64,000 nucleotides of DNA from Atrina japonica (GCA_030159075.1 BROG01000339.1:614501-678500), one strand, 5' to 3'; positions 44,546 to 57,959 are shown, counted from the first letter of the stretch. Translations and numbers: made by a program. The notes: generated from the sequence alone by a model not told the origin.

Positions 44546-47500
44546 ATTCATAGGCTAATTAAAGTCTCTGACATTTTTTGTAATATTCTTTCCGTTGTAG
44601 TAGTAATCATACTACAAAGCTTTTCTGGTATGTTATTGGATACTTAATTGTTTGTGTAAATAGTGTGTAGTACTACAGGCTTTTAAATAATCGAACTAAT
44701 ATTGACATAAAGCGAACAGTATTTATATACACACTGGACTTTACAATGTTGTCACAATACGTAATGTAAAATACTTATTCTGGCTTGATTAACCAGTCTG
44801 AATATAACTACTCCGACATGCATAAATTCTGAATGAGGGCAAAATTATAACTATGTTTTCAAAGTTCTTGATGAGTTTAAAAACATTGTTGAGGTTCTGT
44901 GTTTTGATAGGCGTGGCTCGGACGTTAAAGGCATCGTTTCACTGACATCACTCCATAGCATATGTAGAATTTTGAGGCAATTTATCAAAAGCTGATGAAG
45001 TCTTTATGTAAGTGAAATATTCTCGGCGAAATGTAAAATAACATTGAAACAAATTATCAAGTTACGTGATCGAACCCTTATCAGCTCAAACCTGAAGCTA
45101 CTATTTCCCTCATAAATAATAATTTCTCATAAATTAAATGCTCAACATCAAATGCCTAGGTAGTACAACTGAACATTAAAACAGAAGGTACTGCACGTAA
45201 TAACACTGCACTTCATTTCTAATAAATAAAGTCACGAAAGAAGTGAAAAATAAACCAATGCTAGAATCTGAAGAGAATGACTCGTTTGCTGAAGACAAAA
45301 TGTGTATTATGGGAAAATTGACAAACGTACACAAACCAGGCCCTGACATATTCAAGATACACAAGACTGCAATATAATTTAAATTACGCTATCTCCACCT
45401 TGTGTTTCTCCAAAGAGAATTGGAAACCATTGACCTGATCAGTTATCGTATTGCAGTGAAATCATTTTCAAATACTCTCTTGACAAACATCAATCCGCAG
45501 AAGAATTGAATATATTACACAAACAGTCCCTAATTTTAATCATTAGCTGGTAGATATCTTTTTATCACAGAGATCGGGACGAAAATTGCAAAATTTTATT
45601 CAGACTCTATTCAATGTCACCTCACTTTTTGCAAATCAATGTTTTCAATGTGGTGTATTTTTTGATCGGTCATTCGTTGTCATTCAAAACCAATGATTCG
45701 AATGTAGACGATTATACTAATTATAGTTTTGATTGGTCGATCAGACTGAACCCAGTTTTAAGTAGAGAACGCGAGAAGTTAGTTTCCTGTGAATCATGGT
45801 ATGATAACTTGTAACTTACCGTCTGCATCTATTTCGATAATTAGATCGTCCAATTCGTCCGGCGTCGGATTTTGACCGAGTGATCTCATAACCACACCCA
45901 GTTCAACTGTCGAGATCGTGCCATCGCCATCCTTATCGAAAACACGGAACGCCTGCCTATACTCTGTGTGAAAAATAAATATGTAATAAACAAAATATCC
46001 ACACACTTTTGAAATTATATAACCATTTTGTTATTATAACGGTAAAAACTATAATTAGTTTGCCTCTAGATCTTGTATTGCTAAATATTTATTTATTTTT
46101 ATATTAATCTTTTTTATTTTAGGAATAAGTAATGGTGAACTATCTATGACTGTTGCAGACAACACTATGCCGATGTCAATGACTCACAATGGCTCTATCT
46201 ATCAGAGCGTCAACCTCGAGACTTGTCAGTTTTGGTTAGTGTTTTATAAACTTCCTGTGAAATTTTATAATATTTGGTTTGGGTTTTCTGGAAAATATAA
46301 ACAGATTATCTTACCTTCAATTTGCTCCTCTGTAAATATGTCCACCTATGAAAGAAGAAGATCATATTTAATATAATATATACATCAAATTTTCAACTCT
46401 GTTCATGTCTTTGATATATAACAGCAAGGATAGGCCTATGTTGTTTAGGTTGATCTGTTTGTTTGTTTGTCTTCTTGCAATACTTTGGTTTTCGACACAA
46501 AACTTGTATTTCAAATTTGAATCAAGTTTGGTATGAAACTTTCTACAAACAATATTTAACAGAATTTGTCTCTTAGTTTATTTTCAATTTTATTTTTGAT
46601 GAATGAACCAACTCTCTGGTGTGGCGTATATGATGAATTGAGATGCGTTTAAATAAATGAGTATGTATATAAGTGAATAATCAATAATTGTATGAATACA
46701 CAACAAAAACAGATAAATAAACAAATATATAAATAGATAAGGGAGATAGAAAAGGTTTAAGACACTTTTGTATTCAAATGATTTTCATGAGACAGATAGC
46801 AATTCCCTATTACATTTATTTTATACATCATAAAGCACTTTATAGAGCAATGTACAAAAACGTATTTGGTCCGTTCATAAATCAGTAATTAAAAGGCTCT
46901 TTCAACCGCATTTCAGAGACATTCCACATTTTTGTACCTCGGAGATAACAATTCGCCGCGGTTTGTAATTGCTTTGTTCTGTCTGTTCTGTCTTTCTTAT
47001 TATTCCCAAATTTAAGCTTCCATATGGCTTTTTTATCAGAGAATTCGTAACATATTTGGCCGTATCATAGAATTCTAAGAGTTTTAACTTTTAACAAAGG
47101 TCAAATTAATTAATTTCAACCAATGGCCAGATATTATAAATGACATTAAACCGGGAGTTTGATAGGTTGCAGTGGCGTAGGAAGCAAATAAAAAATCCAG
47201 AGGTGGGGGCAAAAAAAAATAAATTAAAATATATTTCCCGGTAAAATAGACTGATAAACAAAAACAAAAAATAAACATAAAAACACAGTGTCGCATCTAG
47301 AAAATTTTAAGACTGGTGACATAAAATTATACTTTTTAAAACTGTTATCCAATGCATACCTCATAAAAGGATAGTGAGGATTTAAAGTGGGAGAGTGTAA
47401 TTTTAAAAATATGTTCAACTTTAGATAGCACGCTATCCCTGGTCACAACACATATTTTCTAAATGTTGGATTAATTGTTTCATAAATATTTCATAAGGGG

Positions 47501-49265
47501 GTATCTTTCAGATAATTTTTTAAATTTGGAATCCTGTTAGAGGAGGATCCAGGAATTTTCAAATAGGGTGCGTGAAAATTCTGAGTTCATTCTGTGTAAA
47601 GATGAGAAAACGCAAACGAAAATTCATTTACCGATGTATAGGAAAAACACTTCGGAGAGAAACTAAAATAAAACAGAGCACAGTCAAAAGCCATGAAATA
47701 GAAAAAATACAGACAAAGCCAGAGTGGATCCAAGATTAAAAGTCAGAGGGAAGGATTGTTTGCGAGATTTCTGATAATTTGTTTTTATTAATTTTCCAAC
47801 TTTTTATTTAAAATAAAATACATGCATATAGGTTTTAAACATTTTCGTCAAGTTCTGGGTTTTTGAGTTGCTTTTTACTGTACATACATCTATACTTTGG
47901 TGTCCAAATGGGGATGTACGCCCTTTACGCCCTCTCCCCTGAATCCGCCACTAGTTATAGACGCATTTTTCTACGTCCACCCACTAGCAATCTGCTAATA
48001 AATCACATTGATTATCCATCTCAAAAGCAGGTTGGATCAGCAAAAACGTTACTTAAAATCAGGCAGAATTTCGGCCTAGTATCCTCCAGACATTGAATTA
48101 TGATCTCTATATCGTTAAAAATATTTCGTTGATAGATTTAAAATTCGGAAGCTTTGTGAGTTCCTTAAATATGTACACCTAAACAGCTAGTATAAGGAAG
48201 AAGAAGAAGGATACCGTCTTTAGAAGACACTTTGTGAGTTCCTTACATATGTACACCTAAACAGCTAGTATAAGGAAGAAGAAGAAGAAGGATGCCGTCT
48301 TTAGAAGACACTTTGTAAGTTCCTTACATATGTACACCTAAACAGCGTTCGTTAAGGAGGAATAAGAAGGATACCGTCTTTAGAAGACACTTTGTGAGTT
48401 CCTTACATATATCATTATATGCAACTAAACAGCGTTCGTTATGAAGGTAATAAAAAGGATACCGTCTTTGGAAGATGATTTTTGAGTTCCTTACACATGT
48501 GTAACTAAACAGCTAGTAAGAGGAAGAAGAAGAAGAAGGATACCGTCTTTACAAAACTTGCATAGCTGTTTAGCTATTAAGCGTAGGAAAAATAAGGGTC
48601 CGTCTTTAGAAGACGCTTTGCGAGTTTCTTATGAGGGATATGTGCACATAAACTGTAAAATCCGGGCAGAATATAATCGAAAATTGACTTTTAAGTTATC
48701 CATATTGTGTAAAGTCGATATCTTTATGATCATCTCATAAAAAATAAGTATTTCGGCGAAAATTAAATTTTGATTTTACATGTAGCCTACACCGGTACCG
48801 ACAATCGGGGCGCCTTTAAGCTGGATAAGAATACAATTTGTGCAGCTATATTAAAGTCTGCAATGAAAATGTCCTCTACATGACCTTTGTCATTTTTCTT
48901 AATTAAAAAGGAAAACATATCATAAACGGGACACTGACTGATATATCAAAAAAAAAAAAAAAGAAAAAAAAAAGATAAACAAAGACTATTAGGAAATGTA
49001 TGTGTGTATGTATACATTGTTAAACTATAATGGATTGTTATAATGCCTTAGTTTGAACATGAACAATGCATTATCAGACTAATGTGTAGTAAAACGATTT
49101 TATAGTAGTGAAGATATATTATAAACATCATTACATTCTTCCTGACAATGGATATAAAGTTTCAGTATAAACATTTTACTAAGGAAAATACCATGTAAAT
49201 ATAGTGTCAATATTTACATTTAATGATTAAATAAGTTCATTTCTTGGATCTACATCTACGGAATT

Positions 49266-49332
<67 letters not shown>

Positions 49333-51933
49333 CCGTCATTGAACTATAATTACTGATGTAACGTGGCTGCCAAGTAGATTACGTGTATGTACAAAGCTAC
49401 GACGTACATATTGTATCTTTCTATTTAATCTCTACTTCGCAGATTTTTTGTGTGTGTATTCATTCATTTTAGTTCAGTTTATCCCTTTTTTGCCAAATGT
49501 TCTTTTATATTTCCAACTGTTGTTTTATGTTTTGCATTTACCTGCAATCCACGAAGTTCCAAGATTAAATTTTAAAAAGCCAAAATTATCTCCCTTGGTG
49601 CTAGATTTTCGTTCATATTAGCCCTCTAGCTTCACCCCGGTTTACACCCCATCCTACTTTACGATCGTTTTGTATCTCAGCTGATATTTCTCACTACTGC
49701 AGATTTATTTGACAATTAAGTGGGATTTAATATTTACGTTAATTGTTGATTTTATTGATTCAACAATGTAATAAAACCCTAATATATGTTGACTTTTGTG
49801 TCCTTCTGTTTACGCTTAGATAAACAAACTAAGATCGTTTTCAAAATTCGAGTATATTTCTGCGATATTTACAATAGCGCTTCGGGTAACAATATCATTC
49901 ATTGTAAAAATACACATAAACTTTTATCAGTCGACAGAGTATCTACTTCTGTTTGTCTGTATTGAGTTTCTACTATTCTGTCGGGAAGAACAGATTTTTA
50001 CCATTCCGTTACGGAGATAATAGGTAAAATTGAGAAGTTATAACTAGCGCCTTTAACCTCTTACATATTATTAGACTCACGTGGGTCAACCGAAAAATAA
50101 TCCTGCATAACGTAGCAATTAAGAATCTATAGAAAACTTACGAATTATGCTATAACGCGGGCGACTAATACTACCAGCGCTGAGACTGTTTTTAATTATA
50201 AAGCATACCTTAATGAACTAATAGAAATAGAACCGTTTACTCATAAAAACAAAATCTAAAGAAAGTTTAAGCTCATACAAGTAGGCTAGATCTATTTTAA
50301 TTTTATCTACTTATTTTCAAGTCGATAAATCGATTGATTTGATGTGCTCTCATGCAAATCATGTTGCGTACACAAGCACTAATACCATTATCTGATATTG
50401 ATTTGGTTGGTAAATAATTGATTTCACAAAGAAATCAATTCATCCACTAATGTTCGGGGACAATAGTTGCTTGTTTTATGTGCGCGCCAGTCAACATGTT
50501 TGAAGATGACCGCTTTGATCAGGCGTATAAAACGCCTAGACTCGTACGTGCGGGAGGGGACAGGTTCATTCTCTAAGTTGATTAACTAAAAGCGATAGAT
50601 TATGCAACTGGGTCAAATTTTTGATTAATTTAACTTATTTCTAGATTACTGAAATAGTGATATGTTCCCATTTCTTATTATCATACAGATATATGAATAA
50701 ATAAATCAGATGAAAGATAATTCACATAAATTAAAACTTAAAAATGAAAATTAATTGGTATGTAAAATATTGACCATCTTTGACTGCTGGGTCATGTCAC
50801 TTCACAATTTTTTTTCAAACATCAAGTTTTAATATAACATGCATTCAAATCATTGAACTATTAAGATTTAATGAAGTTGTTGGTAATTAATCGCATAAAC
50901 TGAATGTTGTTTGGAGATATTGTTAATCCAAAACATATTCCGGTGTTTTAAACAGATGTAAGCTTAGATAAAAACAATAAAACAAACTAAGTTAACGTAA
51001 GCCCGACGTAAACAGACATAGACGGCATACACCAACAGTTAACATACAAATGGATGTAAATTGGCATACATCAACAGTTAACATACAAATGGATGTAAAT
51101 TGGCATACACCAACAGTTAACATACAAATAAACGTAAAACGGCGTACACCAACAGTTAACATGTAAATAGACGTAAAACGGCTTACACCAACAGTTAACA
51201 TGTAAATAGACGTAAAACGGCTTACACCAACAGTTAACATGTAAATGGACGTAAAACTGCGTGCAGCAACAGTTATCATGCAAATGGACATAACTGCGGT
51301 GCACACTAACATTCAACATACAAATACACGTAAAACGGCATATAAAAACAGTTAACATAGAAACAAATTGACGTTAACAAAACATACAAACTATACTAGA
51401 TCTATTTTTGTGGAGTAAAAACATAAAACCTCGAACGTAACCTAGGTTACGTAGTACCTACAAGGACATCTCAATATGTATATTCATAATCTCTAAGAAG
51501 TTGGTAAACAGTTACGCAATTATTATTTAGTTAAGGACCACACAAAAAGCATTACCCTGAATTCAAGTGTAGTAATCAATTTATCAAAATAATTTTTAAA
51601 ATGTTGACATGACTTTTATATGTATATATTTTTTATTTCATTGCATTATCAAAGTATTCCGCGAAATTGAATTAACTGACTGATGTATATAATTAATCAC
51701 TGTTTTTGTGACACTTTTATATAAATTATTTCATCTTCCGAATTATTCCCTTTTCCTAAATAAATTCACTCAGAGAGCTGCGTATTAAACATGACCCCAA
51801 ATTCTTATTTCAGGTGAAAATAAATCCATCAATATTCGCTGTACAGCCTTTAGTTTATGAATAATGTTTTCGATATTATTACTTGATAATTAGCTTATAT
51901 ATCTAGAACAGAAATCATTTTAAATCTTACCAT
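41967..51933 (-). CDS. Gene E: calmodulin-like EF-hand protein with a long first intron, five exons, 155 aa
   Basis: Exons: ATG proposed at 51933-51931 (donor GTAAGA); exon 2 46345-46315 (31 nt, reading [10 protein letters not shown], donor GTAAGA); exon 3 45963-45820 (donor GTAAGT); exon 4 43081-42839; exon 5 42013-41967 with TGA. Total 468 nt, in frame. Loops 1 ([12 protein letters not shown]), 2 ([12 protein letters not shown]) and 4 ([12 protein letters not shown]) are canonical; loop 3 ([12 protein letters not shown]) has Glu at position 3 and Lys at 5, so it is likely weak. The tail after the last loop is [14 protein letters not shown], longer than calmodulin's. Intron 3 holds a 23-bp minisatellite, and intron 4 starts with (CT)n a few bases after the donor. 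Exons 2-5 are well supported. The ATG exon is the best of several ATG|GT sites 5.6 kb upstream; first exons at 54.1 or 55.9 kb could serve as alternatives. Confidence 0.82.
42741..42830. repeat. (GA)n microsatellite at the exon 4 donor of gene E
   Basis: Pure GA on the plus strand (CT in gene sense), starting only eight bases after the splice junction. It could feed a polypyrimidine-rich stretch into intron 4. Confidence 0.98.
43240..44355. repeat. 23-bp minisatellite in intron 3 of gene E
   Basis: About 45 copies of a unit near GGACAATCAGGAATAGGTAT plus ATG. Higher-order homogeneity is seen at 43975-44185 (AGGGCAATCAGGAATAAGTA). Two blocks with TTTACAAAATATCCATGAAA (43657 and 44342) repeat a non-unit insert. 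Read across, it gives long meaningless frames. Confidence 0.95.
44461..44545. repeat. (CT)n microsatellite in intron 3 of gene E
   Basis: Nearly pure CT for about 80 bp, shortly beyond the minisatellite. Confidence 0.97.
46346..48139. other. Intron 1 of gene E, unique part
   Basis: No exon, SINE or tandem array is recognised in this stretch. Confidence 0.4.
48140..48640. repeat. Tandem repeat of about 80 bp in intron 1 of gene E
   Basis: Six copies share CTTTGTGAGTTCCTTACATA, CCTAAACAGC, GAAGAAGAAGGAT and ACCGTCTTTAGAAGACA. Length varies through the GAA tract and small deletions; outer copies are the most diverged. Confidence 0.9.
49271..49329. repeat. (TC)n microsatellite
   Basis: Pure TC run of about 58 bp in intron 1 of gene E. 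The rest of 48641-51000 shows nothing recognisable. Confidence 0.97.
51005..51365. repeat. 39-bp tandem repeat in intron 1 of gene E
   Basis: About nine copies of a unit with ACACCAACAGTTAACATG and AAATAGACGTAAAACGGC. The 39-bp period (13 codons) keeps a frame open on the minus strand and produces a false repetitive protein ([13 protein letters not shown]). Confidence 0.92.
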
Positions 51934-52512
51934 GTTTGTTCCCTGCAATTTAGCGAAGAGACAGAAATTTTAAATGTCCAGTATTAATTCCGTTATATTT
52001 TCACTATAACTCCATGCTGCACGATGGTATATAAATCTTACTTATCAACAACAGTGTTGCTTGTGAAATCGACAATGTATCAATATTTTACGACCTCCAA
52101 TCAATCACACGGTCACTTCTTGTAAACTGACAACTTTAATATTATGAAATTTACATCTATACGTACATGTATTTATTTATATATATACACACACATCTAT
52201 CACCCACGTGATTTAAATAAAAATGAAATGAAATCCAGAGAGCGTGTTAACATTTACTGGTCCCGACTTGAATCCGTTTAATGTAATTGTACATTACCGT
52301 CGGTATGTCTGTCAATTTAAATAACAATTAAACATGAAACCAAAATATTTTCCTTTATACTTTTGTGAACCAAGTTGTTTGTATGTACCGTTATGGAGGA
52401 ATAACAATAAGCCTATTTGGTTGTTTGAGCGAACAGAAATTTTATTTTAAATATTCGAATAAAACATGATTTATGGCGTGTGTAATTGTAGGTAGTGTTT
52501 TTCATATTTATC

Positions 52513-52612
<100 letters not shown>

Positions 52613-54123
52613 GATTTTAAATTACCGATATCTACTATTTTAGAGTGGATATATGTAGAAGTTCATGAACTTCACTAAGATTGGCTAAAATAATTCATCT
52701 GATTTCGAATCTGCGAAAGATAAAGTGAAATATATAAAAAGACACTTCACAGAGCCTTGACAGCAATACCGCTTATGATTTAAGTTATGCACTTTAAATT
52801 TAAATGTGGGGATTAGTAAATCTTAGGATTGGTCAAATGCACTTTTATTAGATGACCAAAATCTTCATATTTTAATCCCATTTTTTTCAAACGAAAGTTC
52901 ACGGATTAAAGGCCATCAATATTATTCCGTTAAATTTGTAGTATACAAACATAAGGAAAACTTAGAACGGTGCTCGGACAACCTTGTTTGAGGGAAATGT
53001 AGAAATTTAATTGACCAATGTTTACATACCAAACATGAATTAAATACAAAAGTAACCGCTAAATGGGGATACTAAGTTACAGATGACTGTTAATTGGGAA
53101 TACTTTGAAAATATTGGAAACACACATCCATTTAATGGCGAGTTAGTTCATATTGAAATAAATTTACATATCACTATAGATCAGAAAGTTGATCAAATTT
53201 CGTATTAGGCGGGTTACGCCCAATATTTAATTGTTTATTGTATTACTGTTTGCGTTCCTCCAAGAATGTTTTAAATTATTTCGTTTATTCAATTTGTACA
53301 TTCATTTTTCATATAAATAAATAAATAAATAAATAAATAAGTAAATGAATAATAATGAATATAATTTTATGTTATACATGAATTGCAGTGATCAAGAGTA
53401 AACCTGAAACGTGATAATGGCGGGAAAACATCGAAATGTATTATTTTCGCTCTAAACAAATGCGTGATATTATGTTATAAAATATCGTTTTATATGTCTA
53501 TTATAATAATGTTATTTGTTAATATATTTGTAAAAATTATAAATCTTGATAATAAGGGATTGCAAAAAGAAAATGAAATCCATCTTCAATTTCATGACGT
53601 AAATCTTGTTGACAAATTCTTTGTTCCATGGGAATACGTCAGTATGTAGGCAAATCTATTCTATCATTAATTCATGTAAGGAAAGTAGAAATTAATCAAG
53701 AGAAAAATTATTTTCTAGGTATAGAATTACAAATAAAATATTACATCAGGGGACTACCTGTTAAATAGTTTTAAAGGTAACATTTACTAAAATTGCCCAA
53801 GTATGCATTCATTTCTTGGATAAATAATTCATTTAAAACAGTATTCATTTGTGCTCATTTTACACGTGACAACATTACGCTTCCGTGGTGAAAGAATAAC
53901 TTTCATTGAACAAAATTGATTTTATTTTTATCTCAATTCCAGATTTCGTAAAGATTCACAAATCAGTACCAACATATCCGATAACATTTTGTGGAAATTC
54001 TTAGAAAAAACTTTTTTTTAACTTTCAAAACCGAATGTTATGTAATTTTTCGAACAAGAGGTAAACTTCACCCAAATAAAAGCTTATCAAAATATATTAT
54101 TTCATAAAAATTATGGCATTTAC

Positions 54124-54250
54124 CGTTTTGCACCAGTTCTTCATCCATGGCCGTGTCATGTTGTAGTTGAGGAACGTCCAAGTTAACCATGACGTCACAA
54201 TCTGGACATAGCGACAGGTCTCTTTTAATGTGTCATACGATACGTCATAA
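54124..54250 (-). other. Candidate alternative first exon with CRE (copy 1)
   Basis: On the minus strand, GGCC-ATG-GATGAAGAA is a good start context. It reads MDEELVQN and one further base to a donor (GTAAATG) at 54124, which leaves phase 1 and would join in frame to an EF exon 3. No acceptor AG precedes it, so it would be a true 5' exon. A perfect CRE (TGACGTCA) lies at 54190-54197. The block is repeated at 55944-56055. Downstream on this strand the first EF exon 3 is that of gene E. Confidence 0.35.
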
Positions 54251-54349
54251 TAAGTTTCGAATGGGAATCTAATAATGTCTGTATAGTGACACAAACTACG
54301 AAACAGTGGCGACATTGTCTACGCTAAATTTACAGTCAAGGATGGTTAC

Positions 54350-54612
54350 CCGCTGTGAGGAGTGTGAAAGTTACGCAGAATAATGCGGAGCCCGGGAGGT
54401 GATTTAGAGGTGAAAAAAATTATCCCGTGCGAACAGAATAAACATTGAGAGAAAGAAATAGCCTGGGAGGTGACAGAGTGGTGAAAAAAATATTTCGTGC
54501 TAACGGAATAATTATTGAGAAACGCAATTTTTTTTCTCAATAATTATTCCGTTCGCACGAAAAAATATTATTCCGTTTGCACGGAATATTTTTTTTCAGT
54601 GCTATGTCACCT
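54350..54612. repeat. Foldback element with nested hairpins
   Basis: Inverted arms CGTGCTAACGGAATAATTATTGAG (54496-54519) and CTCAATAATTATTCCGTTCGCACG (54536-54559) meet almost head to head. Outer GGGAGGTGA at 54395 pairs with GTCACCTCC at 54607. Extra partial copies of the arm (CGTGCGAACAGAATAA, CGTTTGCACGG) make a ladder. Typical of a MITE or foldback transposon. Confidence 0.75.
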
Positions 54613-55019
54613 CCAGAGCTGCGTAGATTACAATGAGACAGACTTCACATGCTGGTGTTGATCAATTAATCAAATGGTCTGGTTTGACGTTTTGGACCTT
54701 CGTAAGTATTAGCCCAAAAGCCAATCAAATGATTCCTTCGAAAGTTCCCGTAATTTATTATATGTTAAAAAAAAATAATAGACCACTGTGGATTTCGGAT
54801 ACGATCCTATAACTTGTCTTTAATTCTTAAAGAATATCATGTTTCGAACTTTCTCGGATGTCTTTCAGAAAATCCGGAACTTTTTTTCTTTTTGCATTAC
54901 TTGCATCACTCTGGACCCAGAAGTTACATCATAAACCTTTACATTGTACTTGACCATATGGTTTAAACTTCTAACATTCTTTCGAGAAAATTTTAAAAAG
55001 GCGAAAGCCGATGTAACGT

Positions 55020-55205
55020 GAAAAATAGACCCGCCGTAGAAATGCTATCCGGGGTCTATTTACAACGGTAGAAATCTTACCCGAAAAAATTACTCTCTTA
55101 AACATTTTTGTCATTCGTCGCGTGAAAAAAGGTTACCTTTCTTTGAATCCGGGTCATTTTCCAACAGTTATGCTTTTTACGTAGAATAATGACCCCGGAT
55201 AGTTT
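55020..55205. repeat. Pair of small inverted repeats
   Basis: AAAATAGACCC with GGGGTCTATTT (55022-55060) and ATCCGGGTCATT with AATGACCCCGGAT (55146-55200) sit side by side. They are probably ends of one foldback element. Confidence 0.5.
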
Positions 55206-55943
55206 TTCCATTATATAATTATATATGTATATCCAATAGATTATGACGTTAGATTGTGACGTTACAATCGTAGCAAAATGGTGCAGTTTTGTTACAAGGT
55301 GTTTTAGAAACATCACAAACAGTTTCGAATTTAATTCTGATACCGATATAAATAAATACGAATTATAATGACTCTGAATAATGTCAGGTTGGATTCATGT
55401 GTTTTGGTTGTTCGTTTTGGACGCGAGGCAGTTGTTAATAAAATAAAATGTGTTGTTAACGTTTCCACTATAGTGGCTATTCAGACTTACGCCAGATAGG
55501 ATAAAAGATGACCTAAATGTCTCTTGTTAATGGTAACTATATAAAAATGAATGAATACAATTAATATTATATTTATTTCCATATTTTCCCATAATTTTCA
55601 CTTTTACCCCGTTGGTAAAAGTCTGAATTCGACCACATACAACATAAAAGTAATTACAAATCTTTATATTTTTCAACTTTGAAACAAAACAAAAAAGTTA
55701 AAAAAAATACAAGACACAAAAACAAAAAGGAGAACATACAATAAACCCCACTGTAATGACCTACTCAAAACATGGATAATCGTAGGATGTGAGAGGTATG
55801 ATATTATTGTCATTAGTTTGTCTACTAAATATGTTTCCCCACACTGAGCAACATTATTCGTTAAACATGTACATATGTACTTCCCTCATTTCAGATTCAT
55901 TTAACTATCATAGTAAGGATATACTCCAAGAAAAAACAATTAC

Positions 55944-56055
55944 CAATTTGCACCAATTCTTCATCCATGGCCGTGCCATGTTTTTTTTGTATAGACATAG
56001 TAACATTTATTGTGACGTCACAGTCTGTGTAGTGCGGATAACTTTTATTGTGTAC
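55944..56055 (-). other. Candidate alternative first exon with CRE (copy 2)
   Basis: Homologous to 54124-54250 over about 110 bp. It reads MDEELVQI plus one base to a donor (GTAATTG) at 55944, again phase 1. The CRE (TGACGTCA) is kept at 56013-56020, while flanking bases have changed. Retention of the start codon, frame, donor and CRE in both copies argues for function, but no transcript evidence is available. Confidence 0.38.
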
Positions 56056-56221
56056 TACGTTACCAAAAATGATAATGAATAAATGACATTAATGATAATG
56101 ATAATATTAATGATAATTTTAAAATATCATTTATAGAAAGTTATACAAAACTTGATAATTTAAACACCCAAATAATTTTTAATACCTAGTTTGAATATTT
56201 TCTCCATTTTATTACCTACCA

Positions 56222-56280
56222 TGCCGGATGTACCGCCATTATGTCTGTACAGTTTCCACCACCACATAACTGGAACTATA
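56222..56280 (-). other. Another possible ATG-only exon
   Basis: On the minus strand GGCATG is followed by a strong donor (GTAGGTAA), and an acceptor-like TGTACAG lies 25 bases before. This has the form of exon 1 in the six genes. No matching 31-nt exon 2 was found between here and gene E, so it is an alternative start of gene E or a leftover of a lost paralog. Confidence 0.3.
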
Positions 56281-56500
56281 CGTTTTACTCGGATCAAGAA
56301 GGATGCAGACGTCCAATGAAAAGCCCAATTTGAGTGTAAGTGTTATCTACAACTGATGTCTGAAAAAAGTTATTATTCATCAAAATAGTTTCCATGTGCA
56401 ATGAATAATTACCATTCTCGAAATTGGATCAGACAAATTACCGTATATATATATATATATATTAAAATGATTCACAAAAATTCAAAATATTTCGGCGTTG

Positions 56501-56537
<37 letters not shown>

Positions 56538-56600
56538 AAATCTAATGATTGAATAACTTTGAAATAACTTGAATACAACAAAAACAGCAATTATGGATAG
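56281..56600. other. Spacer with two short (TA)n runs
   Basis: (TA)n at about 56443-56462 and 56508-56535; otherwise unremarkable. Confidence 0.5.
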
Positions 56601-57860
56601 GAACGATAATATTAACGACATTCAACATTAGTTATAACGATGATAAGTAGCAGAAGTGGTAACTGTTGTGTAAGACAACATTACAACGATAACAGTTATA
56701 ACGTTGACAAGTAGAAAAAGTGGTAACTGTTGTGAAAGACAACATTACAACGATAACAGTTATAACGATGACAAGTAGCAGAAGTGGTAAACGTTGTAAA
56801 AGACAACATTACAACAATAACAGTTATAACGTTGACAAGTAGAAGAAGTGGTAACTGTTGTGAAAGACAACATTACAACGATAACAGTTATAACGATGAC
56901 AACTAGTAGAAGTGGTAACTGTTGTAAAGGACAACATTACAACGATAACAGTTATAACGTTGACAAGTAGTAGAAGTGGTAAACGTTGTAAAAGACAACA
57001 TTACAACGATAACAGTTATAACGTTGACAAGAAGTAGAAGTGGTAACTGTGGTAAAAGACAACATTACAACGATAACAGTTATAACGTTGATAAGTAGAA
57101 GAAGCGGTAACTGTTGTAAAGGACAACATTACAACGATAACAGTTATAACGATGACAAGTAGCAGAAGTGGTAAACGTTGTAAAAGACAACATTACAACG
57201 ACAACAGTTATAACGTTGACAAGTAGTAGGAGTGGTAACTGTTGTTAAGGGCAACATTACAACGATAACAGTTATAACGTTGACAAGTAGTAGAAGTGGT
57301 AACTGTTGTTAAGGGCAACATTACAACGATAACAGTTATAACGTTGACAAGTAGCAGAAGTGGTAACTGTTGTAAAGGACAACATTACAACGATAACAGT
57401 TATAACTATGACAAGTAGTAGAAGTGGTAACTGTTGTAAAATACAACATTACAACGATAACAGTTATAACGTTGACAAGTAGTAGAAGTGGTAACTGTTT
57501 TAAAAGACAACATTACAACGATAACAGTTATAACGTTGACAAGTAGCAGAAGTGGTAACTGTTTTAAAGGACAACATTACAACGATAACAGTTATAACGA
57601 GGACAAGTAGTAGAAGTGGTAACTGTTGTAAAGGACAACATTACAACGATAACAGTTATAACGTTGACAAGTAGTAGAAGTGGTAACTGTTGTAAAGGAC
57701 AACATTACAACGATAACAGTTATAACGAGGACAAGTAGTAGAAGTGGTAACTGTTGTAAAGGACAACATTACAACGATAACCGTTATAACGATGACAAGT
57801 AGTAGAAGTGGTAACTGTTGTAAAAGACAACATTACAACGATAACAGTTATAACGGTGAG
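56600..57860. repeat. 64-bp satellite array between genes E and F
   Basis: About 19 head-to-tail copies of a 64-bp unit with ACAACGATAACAGTTATAAC, GTTGACAAGTAGTAGAAGTG and GTAACTGTTGTAAAAGACAAC. Copies are more than 90 percent alike by eye. Variants (GTTGAC/GATGAC/GAGGAC; AACTG/AACG) form patches. The unit itself holds an imperfect inverted pair (AACTGTTGT with ACAACGATAACAGTT). Confidence 0.96.
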
Positions 57861-57959
57861 TACGCAGATAATAGGTACTGACTTTTTCTATAGAGGCGCC
57901 GTTACTTACAACGTTATCCGTGATTAAAACCACTGAAAATGATTAGTGACCATTCCAGA

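Noticed and set aside
50992..51358. Two minus-strand frames with 13-residue protein repeats
   Set aside because: The 39-bp tandem repeat is a multiple of three and keeps frames open by chance. There is no signal peptide, domain or splice context.
54097..54315. 72-codon minus-strand frame starting MSPLF
   Set aside because: It overlaps the candidate first-exon block in another frame, lacks a known domain, and is not kept in the homologous copy at 55.9 kb.
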